Source: a virus
IMG/VR virus record: IMGVR_UViG_3300025913_000061
Location: 1-46,248 of that record
Reading direction: 5' to 3' (one strand)
DNA length: 46,248 nt
The notes under the pieces: generated by a model
Seen by the model: the letters and a program-made list of their open reading frames with translations, nothing else
The model's database searches: none
Told to the model about the DNA's origin: nothing
Translations under genes and position numbers: made by a program
Part shown: positions 13,356 through 20,095 of the stretch, one piece after another
How the letters are laid out: the number at the start of each line of letters is the position of its first letter
Numbering within the stretch: the stretch's first letter is position 1

Positions 13356-13514
13356 ATGGGTTTCCTTCGAGACGTTCAGCGGGCAAGCCACCAGATTTCC
13401 AAGGCTGCCGGTGACGTGAATGCGGTAAACCGTGGGACGTACGGCAAACGTGTGGCGCGGCGCGAACTGACCAAGAACGTGTGGGGACCTTTTCTCCGCG
13501 GACTGTTCCGGTAA
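13356..13514 (+). CDS. Small basic protein
   Basis: A 52-residue, strongly basic protein (SKAAGDVNAVNRGTYGKRVA) with a clear GAGGTGAG ribosome binding site. Similar short proteins occur in actinobacterial genomes without known role. It is the last gene of the rightward lysogeny block and ends just before the bidirectional terminator. Confidence 0.65.
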   Translation: MGFLRDVQRASHQISKAAGDVNAVNRGTYGKRVARRELTKNVWGPFLRGLFR

Positions 13515-13523
13515 ATGCAAAAT

Positions 13524-13557
13524 CCCGCCCGCCCCAGCCGAAGCTGAGACGGGCGGG
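13524..13557. terminator. Bidirectional terminator between lysogeny and late operons
   Basis: CCCGCCCG (13524-13531) pairs with CGGGCGGG (13550-13557), with an inner CAGC/GCTG stem and a CGAA tetraloop. The leftward side continues into ATTTTGCATTT, a fair U-run, so it should stop the late operon; it also lies directly after the rightward gene ending at 13514. Confidence 0.85.
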
Positions 13558-13571
13558 GTGTGCTGGGGGAA

Positions 13572-13832
13572 CTAGGCAGCCGGCGGCTCGTCGCCCTTTG
13601 CGCGAGCAACCAGCGCATCGAGCGCCGAGAAGTCGAGCGGCTGACCGGCAGGCTGGTTCTTCAGGTTCGCAATCTCCGCCTCAATGGCGTCGAGGGAGCC
13701 GGACAGCGCCTGCTCGTCGGCCTCGAGGTGCTGCTGGTCGGACTGAACTTCGCTCATGGTGATCTCCAATCGGGTGAGTCGTGCATCTACTACTACGAGC
13801 CAGCGGAACAGGAACTGCACGAGCCGGTTCAT
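13572..13832 (-). CDS. Small coiled-coil protein, last gene of the late operon
   Basis: An 86-residue protein. A hydrophobic start (MNRLVQFLFRWLVVVDARL) is followed by a heptad-rich helix (SDQQHLEADEQALSGSLDAI). The start at 13832 overlaps the upstream stop (ATGA), while an internal ATG at 13757 has its own GGAG site and would give a 61-residue soluble form without the hydrophobic part. Two products from one gene are therefore possible, as in some holin/antiholin pairs. It belongs to the lysis cluster by position. Confidence 0.6.
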   Translation of the reverse strand: MNRLVQFLFRWLVVVDARLTRLEITMSEVQSDQQHLEADEQALSGSLDAIEAEIANLKNQPAGQPLDFSALDALVARAKGDEPPAA

Positions 13833-14392
13833 GAGCCGACAAGCCCTTGCAGCTTGACAAGCTCGGGGTCTTCAGGAGCCGGAGTAGGGACTTCTGAAGG
13901 CTCAGGAACAGTCGTGATGTTGCCGCCGGAAGCGGCCGCGTCATCCACCGGGACGGTCGGTTCGAGAAGCGTCTGAGTCGTCGTGGTTGTCGGCGGTTCG
14001 GAGGGCTGGACCGGGTTGCCGTGGACCACCGACATGATCCGATGCTCAGCATCTCCGATGGCCTGCTGAACTTGTGCAGCATGGGAAGCGAGCAGCCCAT
14101 ACAGCCCTGAGGGGTGGGTGATGGCTTCGCCGACAAACTGCCTCAGATAGTCGACGTCATCGGCTATCGGGCCGATCTGCCCTTCGCCTGCGGCGAGCGA
14201 CGCTTTGGTGGCCGGGGAAGTGACGAAGTTTCTGAGCACACCGAACAGCGCAGCAACCAGACCGCCTGTCGTGCCCTGTAGCGCCCCGTCAGCCTTCGTC
14301 CCGTACCGCAGGGAGAAGTACACGGCGATGCCTGCCACGATGCCTGCGATGATCGCCGGCTCATGGGAGAACGCCCACTTGACTGCCTTCAC
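13829..14392 (-). CDS. Holin-like membrane protein
   Basis: A 187-residue protein directly after the endolysin. It has a hydrophobic N-terminal span (residues 10-28, PAIIAGIVAGIAVYFSL) and a second weaker one at 42-58 (GGLVAALFGVLRNFV). A soluble helical region follows, then a low-complexity T/P/E-rich tail (PTTTTTQTLLEPTVPV). Phage holins are small membrane proteins that let the endolysin reach the wall; this one is longer than usual because of the tail. Position supports holin, sequence alone does not prove it. Confidence 0.6.
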   Translation of the reverse strand: MKAVKWAFSHEPAIIAGIVAGIAVYFSLRYGTKADGALQGTTGGLVAALFGVLRNFVTSPATKASLAAGEGQIGPIADDVDYLRQFVGEAITHPSGLYGLLASHAAQVQQAIGDAEHRIMSVVHGNPVQPSEPPTTTTTQTLLEPTVPVDDAAASGGNITTVPEPSEVPTPAPEDPELVKLQGLVGS

Positions 14393-15285
14393 GCTGCCGC
14401 CTTGGCGAACGCGGCCTTGATCGCTGTGTTGACGGTGGTCTCGAGAGCGGCCATGTCGATCTGTGCTGGGTTCGCTGCAGCCGCAGCAAGCATGTCGTGT
14501 AGATCCTGCAAACCGGGGTGACCATTCCCGCCCGAGATGACGATGTTCAGCGCGCCCACAACGGTTTTCAGCTGGTTCGTCAAACCCTGGATGGTGGACA
14601 GCATCGCCTGGTTGGTCGTCGCCCAGTTCTTCTGCCCACCCCCGGTGCCTTCGTTGAGAACGGACCTGACAGCATCCTGAAGGTCTTTGACCGTTGCCAT
14701 GTCAAACCAATCTGTCGAGCCGGGGAAAATCTTGGCGAGGTCCACGAGGCCGGGATCGCCGTGATCGTTCTGGGGTACCTGCGAGTGTCCGTAGTAGCCC
14801 GACTGGTTGGCCCAGATGTTCGGATCACGGGGTGAGCCCGGGCCATACGCCTGCGGGTAAGGCAGGGGGAGCCCCGCGGGGAAGACACGGGGGATGCCCC
14901 ACGAATCAGCCCAGGCAAGGATCTTGTCCCAACCGAGCATCGGTGAATCCATGAACGGACGTGAACCTTCAACGCCTGCACGGCCCACGGCTTCGACCTG
15001 AAGCACGACAGAGCCGTCTTTGTTGCCTGCAACCAAAGCGCCTTCGGCCCAGTCCGCACGGCCACACATCGCCATGTCGCCAGTCCACGGATCCCATACG
15101 ACGTGGGGATTGGCCCAGCCGTCGAGATAGTGGCACAGCTGGTCGACACATCCCGGGGCGGAGTCTGTCTCAGTGCTGTGCAGAATGAACTTGCGAGGTC
15201 CGCCGTTGAGGCTCCACCCGTAGGTTCCGGCCCAGCTCTGACGGACGCCGGGGATGTAGATGTCCGGTGGGACGGCTATCGCCAT
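14389..15285 (-). CDS. Endolysin, N-acetylmuramoyl-L-alanine amidase type
   Basis: A 298-residue lysin. Residues 15-185 match the amidase_2/PGRP-like zinc amidase pattern: the RKFILHSTET strand with H36, NPHVV with H61, and GHSQVPQNDHGDPG (H167, H175) as the C-terminal zinc ligand region. The last 100 residues are helical and alanine-rich, probably for wall attachment or oligomerisation. It would cut the bond between muramic acid and the peptide. No peptidase or glycosidase domain and no separate mycolate esterase were seen. The start overlaps the upstream stop (TGATG), and the holin-like gene follows with a four-base overlap. Confidence 0.85.
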   Translation of the reverse strand: MAIAVPPDIYIPGVRQSWAGTYGWSLNGGPRKFILHSTETDSAPGCVDQLCHYLDGWANPHVVWDPWTGDMAMCGRADWAEGALVAGNKDGSVVLQVEAVGRAGVEGSRPFMDSPMLGWDKILAWADSWGIPRVFPAGLPLPYPQAYGPGSPRDPNIWANQSGYYGHSQVPQNDHGDPGLVDLAKIFPGSTDWFDMATVKDLQDAVRSVLNEGTGGGQKNWATTNQAMLSTIQGLTNQLKTVVGALNIVISGGNGHPGLQDLHDMLAAAAANPAQIDMAALETTVNTAIKAAFAKAAA

Positions 15286-15572
15286 CAGGTGAGCCTTTCG
15301 AGGCGTCTAGGAAGCAGAGTCGTCAACCTGGGCCATGCCTTCTCCACCATCTCCACAGTCCAGTCCTGAGCACAGGACGGGTAGAGGGCTTTGACTTCGG
15401 CGATTTTCGCGTCGGTGAACTGTTCGACGCCGACTCTTCCGCGGGACCCTGCCCGGCCCCGTTGGCTGATGACAGCCCGACGGGCAGTGGAGTAGGCAGC
15501 ATCGGCACAGCGTTTGGAACACCAGCGTTGCTGCTTACCGGTCAGTGGTGTCCCGCAGCGCTCGCAGTTCAT
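15285..15572 (-). CDS. Zinc-ribbon protein
   Basis: A 95-residue protein whose first 21 residues (MNCERCGTPLTGKQQRWCSK, then RC) form a four-cysteine ribbon nearly identical to that in the HNH protein at the left end. The rest is basic and helical, with FTDAKIAEVKALYPSCAQDW, and has no nuclease motif. It sits between the coiled-coil membrane protein and the endolysin. It may be a DNA-binding regulator or a remnant of an HNH gene that lost its catalytic half. Confidence 0.65.
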   Translation of the reverse strand: MNCERCGTPLTGKQQRWCSKRCADAAYSTARRAVISQRGRAGSRGRVGVEQFTDAKIAEVKALYPSCAQDWTVEMVEKAWPRLTTLLPRRLERLT

Positions 15573-15916
15573 TTGGATTGGGACGCTAAGAAGATCAGCA
15601 CCGGGATCAGGGAGACCAGAAGGCCGAACAGGAACGCATACACCGCCTGGCGGGCAGAAACCCGGATCTGTGCGTCTTCGAGTTTTTCCACCCGCAGGTT
15701 CATCGCACTGTCGGCATGTTGCAGCGCGGCCCGTTGGGATGTCACGTAATCGTCGAACTTTTCGGCGGTGACGGACACCGCCTGGGCCTGCCTTATCCGT
15801 TCGGCTTCATGGTTGAGCGTGTCCAGCCGGCGGGAGTATTCGGCTGCCTGAAGTTTGAGTGCTTGCCGCATGCCGTCGACACGTTCCTCGAGGCGGGCGA
15901 TCCGGACGTCGGTCAT
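15569..15916 (-). CDS. Coiled-coil protein with C-terminal membrane anchor
   Basis: A 115-residue protein. Residues 3-85 form a long coiled coil (IARLEERVDGMRQALKLQAA and onward), and residues 92-111 are a membrane span (YAFLFGLLVSLIPVLIFLA). The topology resembles phage proteins annotated as holin accessory or spanin-like factors in lysis cassettes. The exact role is not visible. Confidence 0.65.
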   Translation of the reverse strand: MTDVRIARLEERVDGMRQALKLQAAEYSRRLDTLNHEAERIRQAQAVSVTAEKFDDYVTSQRAALQHADSAMNLRVEKLEDAQIRVSARQAVYAFLFGLLVSLIPVLIFLASQSK

Positions 15917-16227
15917 TTCGGCGGCGGGCAGATCGGGGACACGGCGACAGCTCTCGCGTTGCCCCGTAGGCCGTTTAGCGCGTCGACGATCGTGCGGCCC
16001 GTCACCGTCACCGGGCCGGTGGTACCCAGCTTCGTGATCTTGCCAAGGTTCCTGTCTTCACCGCGGAAGTAGGCGCACAGGGTGACGTTGTCCTGACGCA
16101 GCTTGTTCAGAACGTTCTTGGTGTCCTGTGCCGGAATGACGAGGGCGCGGTAGAAGGCAATGCAGGCAACGACGCCTACGAGCACCACAAGGATCCGGCC
16201 GGCGTGGCGGCGGACATGGTGTGTCAT
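15913..16227 (-). CDS. Membrane-anchored protein of the lysis region
   Basis: A 104-residue protein with a basic start (MTHHVRRHAGR) and one N-terminal span (ILVVLVGVVACIAFYRALVI). An extracytoplasmic domain of about 70 residues follows, with two cysteines (C51, C100) that could pair. This signal-anchor form suits a lysis accessory protein. It overlaps both neighbours by four bases. Confidence 0.6.
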   Translation of the reverse strand: MTHHVRRHAGRILVVLVGVVACIAFYRALVIPAQDTKNVLNKLRQDNVTLCAYFRGEDRNLGKITKLGTTGPVTVTGRTIVDALNGLRGNARAVAVSPICPPPK

Positions 16228-16550
16228 TGGCCGTTGAGACGGTGCGTCAGGATTGCCACGCGCTCCTCCAACCGCCGGGCATCCCCGGTCAGTGAGTCGA
16301 TCAGTTCGAGCGCCGTATGATGCTGGCGGCGTAGCTCTTCAAGGTCGGCCCGGGTTTTCCGGTGGTCCTCTTCGCACTGGTGAAGCTGACGGTCCTGCTG
16401 GTCGATGCGTTGCAGCAGGTCGTCCCGGAAACCCTGTTCCCGATCCACCGCAGAGGTCCGCCTAGTTTTCAAATAGCCGAGATAGGCGGCTATCAGGCCG
16501 AAGCCTCCGGTGCTGACGGCTGCGAACACGTCGCTGCTGCTCAATGCCAT
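16224..16550 (-). CDS. N-terminal membrane span with coiled coil
   Basis: A 108-residue protein with an N-terminal span (residues 8-26, AAVSTGGFGLIAAYLGYLK) and a long coiled coil (about 35-105, QRIDQQDRQLHQCEEDHRK and onward). It is the first of four small membrane or coiled-coil genes leading to the endolysin, and a candidate holin or holin partner. A possible 10-residue leader peptide overlaps its start. Confidence 0.6.
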   Translation of the reverse strand: MALSSSDVFAAVSTGGFGLIAAYLGYLKTRRTSAVDREQGFRDDLLQRIDQQDRQLHQCEEDHRKTRADLEELRRQHHTALELIDSLTGDARRLEERVAILTHRLNGQ

Positions 16551-16580
16551 CAGAACCGGGTCAGATCAAGGGTCTTCCAC
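16548..16580 (-). CDS. Possible 10-residue leader peptide
   Basis: ATG at 16580 with a GGGAG site opens an 11-codon frame, MWKTLDLTRF then TGA, and that stop overlaps the start of the next gene (TGATG). The surrounding 116-bp gap holds no other gene. It could couple translation into the lysis genes, but at this length chance cannot be excluded. Confidence 0.25.
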
Positions 16581-16666
16581 ATAGCTGGTGCTCCCGGAAG
16601 GGTCGGCGGCGCGTGGTCTGGACTGCCGATTCAGTTACAGGTAGATCAGGCGATAAGGCCGTTTAG

Positions 16667-19102
16667 TTACGGCAAAAGTCCGACGAAGAACCCGCCGCCG
16701 ACGCCCGTGGTCAAAGGCAGTGAAGATGGAAGGCTTGACTGCCCCGTCACAACACTGGCCCGCCTGTTGGTCAAGTTGAGCGCCATCGCCTGAGAGAGAG
16801 TCCCAGCACCGAAAAGCTGCGGGTAGGTGGTGATGGTGGTCGGTGGGAAGAACAGTCCGACGTAGAGAACTTCCCCGAACTTCCGGTTGATGATGCGAAC
16901 AGGAAGCGTGAAACTGGTCGGGCTTGTACCGACCCCGCCGTTGTGAAGCCAGTTGTCCACGGCGGTCCCCGAGTAACTCGCTATGTTCCCTTGGTCATCA
17001 ACCAATACGTTGCCGGCTGCGTCATATATCCCCACAGTCGCACCGGAACCCACCAGGACCTGATTGACGACGACTACAAGCCCGGAGAAGCTCAACGCCT
17101 GCAGTTGAACGGCACTCCACGTCAGCCACCCCGATGCAGTGCTCAACAACCCGGTGCTGAGATGAACCGGGTCATACGACGAGCCTGCCAGGTTGTGAAT
17201 TGCGTTCCATGTCGATTGGATCTGCTGCTGCTGAGTTACGGTCGTGTCAAGATCCTGCACGATGCCCAGCATCGTTTTCCCGACGCCTCGCGGATCGCGC
17301 CCCGGCAGCAGGCCGTCGACGTTCCAACTCTGTCCGGGTGTGGTGTTGCCTGAGTTGGTAAGGCCGAATGTTGTTGTCGTGGTAGTGGTGAGCGTTCCGT
17401 CCGAGACGGTCGCCACTGCGGTGTAGGACCCGGGAGTCACGTAGCTCCGGGTGGCCTGGATTCCGGATGTCATGGTGAACGTTTCGGTGAAGCCAATCGC
17501 CGCCGCAGTCACAACCACCGTGATGGTGATGGCGTTGCCGTCCGGGTCTGATGCGGTGATGTTGTAATCCACCGACAACGGGCTTGCCGTTTCGGGAACA
17601 GCCGTAAAGCTCGAAATCACCGGAGCGTGGTTCACCGCTCCCGGGTTCGACGTGGTGAACGTTGCGATAGAGCCAAATCCAGCCTTGCCGGTGACGTTGA
17701 ACGGCACCGGGTCAGCTGAATAGGTCGCACCGGGCGTGAGGTTCGGGATCGTCACCGAACGAGCACCCGCCGCCAATGGTGTGCTGGCATTTTGATTGAC
17801 GAGCACAGTGGTTGTTCCGTTGCCCAGGTACCAGTACCAGCCGGTCACGTTGTCCCCGACCGGAGGATTCGCCCACGTCATCGTTGCCGACTTGCCATCC
17901 GTCGACGATGAGACCGCCACTCCTGTCGCCGCTGATGGGAGCGCCTGAGTGGTGGCGGTACGGATCGCGTTGTTCCCCAGGTTCGCAATCATCGTTGCGA
18001 TACCGGCATGCTTCAGCGGATACGAATGCCCACCCGTATCAGCAGCAGCGAGCTTGTTGATGTTGTACTGGTAGTAGTTCGTGGCAAAGCCTTGCGCAGC
18101 GACCCAGATGCAGATGGCCTCATACCGAATGTCGGAGGCGTTCATCTGCACTCCGGCGTCGATCCACCAGTTCTGCGCGGTGGTCGAATCATCGGCAATA
18201 TTGTTGACCTCTGGCAGCATCAGCGGCTTGCCTTTGGTGCGGCAGAACGCCTCGGTGGCCTTCAGGAGGTTCGTCCACGAGGTGGTCGAGTTGTTGCCGT
18301 AGGGGTCTGACCCGATCACATCGACATACTGGTTGCCCGGGTAGTACGGGCCGGCGCGGTTGATGTCGAAGCCGTAGGAGGTGCAGCACCAGCAGTACCG
18401 CACCCTGGATGCGGGCTTGCTGTTGGCGGTCGCCCGAGCCTGTCCCCGGTTCCACATGTGGATCCAGGCGTTGATGTAGTCGGTCACCGTGTCAGTGCCG
18501 TACAGCTTGTTGTTCGCAGCACCGCGGTCAACCTCATGCTGAAGGATGAGGACCACGTACGGCTGGGTGATGCCTTGAGTGATTGATGCAGTAGGCGAAC
18601 CGGTGGCGGTGGCGTTCGCCGACATGACCGCAGCAGTGCCGGTTTGGCTGAGGATCGTTGTGCTGGCAGGGATTCCGGTGCCGGTGATCCCTGCTCCGAC
18701 ATCGGCCTGGGTGAACGTTCCGGTGAGATTCGGCGAGGTGTTGGTGGTGCCGACCGAACGCGAAAGCGCAGTGACGTTCGAGTCGAAGTTCAGGGCATAG
18801 ATCCGGTCGAACATCGCGTCGATGTCGGTGTCGTAGGCGCCGGCGGCCATCTGCTTGAACGTGAACCCGGATGTCACTGCCGTGAGGTTGGAGACGGACA
18901 CGATGAGCAGATGGCCGGAGTTGAAGTAGTTGACGTCGGCGGTGCCGATGGGCTGGGTGAACCAACGGTAGAACTGGCGCACCGGGGTCATGCGGGTGCC
19001 GAACCCGTTCGTGCCACCCTCTTCGTAGGTGGTGGGGGTGACGCCGCCGTAGAGACCAGCTTGGGCTTGGCCGTCGGTGCCTACCAGAACCGTCTGCGAC
19101 AT
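16667..19102 (-). CDS. Tail protein with GH26-like glycosidase domain
   Basis: An 811-residue tail-tip protein. Residues 1-380 resemble a glycoside hydrolase family 26-like barrel. VVLILQHEVDRG carries the likely acid/base E190, YVDVIGSDPYGNN is the family-like aspartate strand, and GKPLMLPEVNN the likely nucleophile E298. Residues 112-175 (GTFTQADVGAGITGTGIPAS and onward) are a small beta module that interrupts the barrel. Residues 385-485 look like fibronectin type III, 495-590 like an Ig/PKD domain (ASDPDGNAITITV), and the C-terminal 200 residues a beta-rich fibre part. It probably recognises or degrades a host surface glycan. The substrate is unknown and the fold assignment rests on motif spacing only. 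Confidence 0.6.
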   Translation of the reverse strand: MSQTVLVGTDGQAQAGLYGGVTPTTYEEGGTNGFGTRMTPVRQFYRWFTQPIGTADVNYFNSGHLLIVSVSNLTAVTSGFTFKQMAAGAYDTDIDAMFDRIYALNFDSNVTALSRSVGTTNTSPNLTGTFTQADVGAGITGTGIPASTTILSQTGTAAVMSANATATGSPTASITQGITQPYVVLILQHEVDRGAANNKLYGTDTVTDYINAWIHMWNRGQARATANSKPASRVRYCWCCTSYGFDINRAGPYYPGNQYVDVIGSDPYGNNSTTSWTNLLKATEAFCRTKGKPLMLPEVNNIADDSTTAQNWWIDAGVQMNASDIRYEAICIWVAAQGFATNYYQYNINKLAAADTGGHSYPLKHAGIATMIANLGNNAIRTATTQALPSAATGVAVSSSTDGKSATMTWANPPVGDNVTGWYWYLGNGTTTVLVNQNASTPLAAGARSVTIPNLTPGATYSADPVPFNVTGKAGFGSIATFTTSNPGAVNHAPVISSFTAVPETASPLSVDYNITASDPDGNAITITVVVTAAAIGFTETFTMTSGIQATRSYVTPGSYTAVATVSDGTLTTTTTTTFGLTNSGNTTPGQSWNVDGLLPGRDPRGVGKTMLGIVQDLDTTVTQQQQIQSTWNAIHNLAGSSYDPVHLSTGLLSTASGWLTWSAVQLQALSFSGLVVVVNQVLVGSGATVGIYDAAGNVLVDDQGNIASYSGTAVDNWLHNGGVGTSPTSFTLPVRIINRKFGEVLYVGLFFPPTTITTYPQLFGAGTLSQAMALNLTNRRASVVTGQSSLPSSLPLTTGVGGGFFVGLLP

Positions 19103-19138
19103 CGACTATCCGCCTTAACGGTAAGAGAAGTGAGGGGT

Positions 19139-19516
19139 CTAGAAGTTGACGTAGGCCGACGGGTCGAACCCGCCGCCAGTGCCCGTCGACGTCGTGCGAA
19201 TGTCCGTCGGGTTGGGGTTGGTGCGCACCGTGTACCGCACCCCGTCAACCAAAATGTCGTAGTCGTTGTGCTCGGCGAAAAAGATCAGGTTCCCGGTCGC
19301 ATCCAGGCCGGCCGTGTTTGCCGTAACCCCAGTAGCCACAGGGTTGTTGATGACCGTCGACGTTCGGTTCTCATCCGAGTACAGCGTTGCCCGGGTCGTC
19401 GTCCCCACCGCATACACGTAGACCGTCGTCGGTGTTGGGAGGTCTTTGGTGGCCGGGTTCCACTTGCGTAGATCCTGCGGGCCGAACTTTGCCGCATGCG
19501 GGTAAGGGGTCGTCAT
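19139..19516 (-). CDS. Short tail protein
   Basis: A 125-residue beta-rich protein beginning MTTPYPHAAKFGPQDLRKW, with VYVYAVGTTTRATLYSDENR and NLIFFAEHNDYDILVDGVRY. This is a pattern of short phage tail or baseplate proteins with a fibre-attachment role. It lies between the C1q-like fibre gene and the glycosidase gene. The ATG at 19516 overlaps the upstream stop by four bases. Confidence 0.6.
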   Translation of the reverse strand: MTTPYPHAAKFGPQDLRKWNPATKDLPTPTTVYVYAVGTTTRATLYSDENRTSTVINNPVATGVTANTAGLDATGNLIFFAEHNDYDILVDGVRYTVRTNPNPTDIRTTSTGTGGGFDPSAYVNF

Positions 19517-20073
19517 TGCATCCGCTCCTGGACGATCGTCAGACGGCAGCCGGCCACACTGATGTCGGTGTTCAAAGACCCGCCGGAGTATTGGACGAGG
19601 TTGAGCTGCACGTAGTCCCCGGCATTGAGGAAAAAACGGTCCGCCCCGGACAGGAACGTCTGATGCGCCCCTGCTGCGCTGGCGATGGATTCGCCGTACT
19701 GGGTGGATCCTCCGGTGATGGACATCCACGCCCGCCGGTCCCCGGTGGCGTTGGAGACGAAGCCTGCCGAATAGGTGGCTGAGAACCAGCCCGACTTTCC
19801 GGTGGGGCAGGTCCATCTCGACGTGTTGGACGTCGTCGAGTGCCCGTTGTTGGTATCGATGTCTTCGGCGTCGAACAGCACTGCGGCAGAAGCGCCGGAG
19901 GTCAATGCTTGGGCGACGGTTTGCCGGATGACCGCATAGGGTCTTTCGTCGTCCCCGGTAAGCGGTGTGCCTGTCAGGTAGCCGAGTTGGCGGACTACCT
20001 GATCGGCCCAGGAGACGGCGATGACGGTTCCGGCGACGGGAAGAGTCTGGGCGTAGGGACCGGTCGTTGACAA
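19513..20073 (-). CDS. Tail fibre-like protein with C1q/TNF-like head
   Basis: A 186-residue protein. The N-terminal 65 residues are helical (VSWADQVVRQLGYLTGTPLT). Residues 70-180 show the beta-sandwich pattern of C1q/TNF-like heads found on phage receptor-binding proteins (DTNNGHSTTSNTSRWTCPTG, then GWFSATYSAGF, ending NAGDYVQLNLVQYSGGSL). It probably forms trimers and binds the host. Confidence 0.65.
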   Translation of the reverse strand: MSTTGPYAQTLPVAGTVIAVSWADQVVRQLGYLTGTPLTGDDERPYAVIRQTVAQALTSGASAAVLFDAEDIDTNNGHSTTSNTSRWTCPTGKSGWFSATYSAGFVSNATGDRRAWMSITGGSTQYGESIASAAGAHQTFLSGADRFFLNAGDYVQLNLVQYSGGSLNTDISVAGCRLTIVQERMQ

Positions 20074-20095
20074 CGAGTCCCCTTAAGTTGGAAGG

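Noticed and set aside
18644-19471. 275-codon forward open frame opposite the tail glycosidase gene
   Set aside because: Composition rich in R, G, V and H without motifs; no promoter or start signal; lies over three clear leftward genes.
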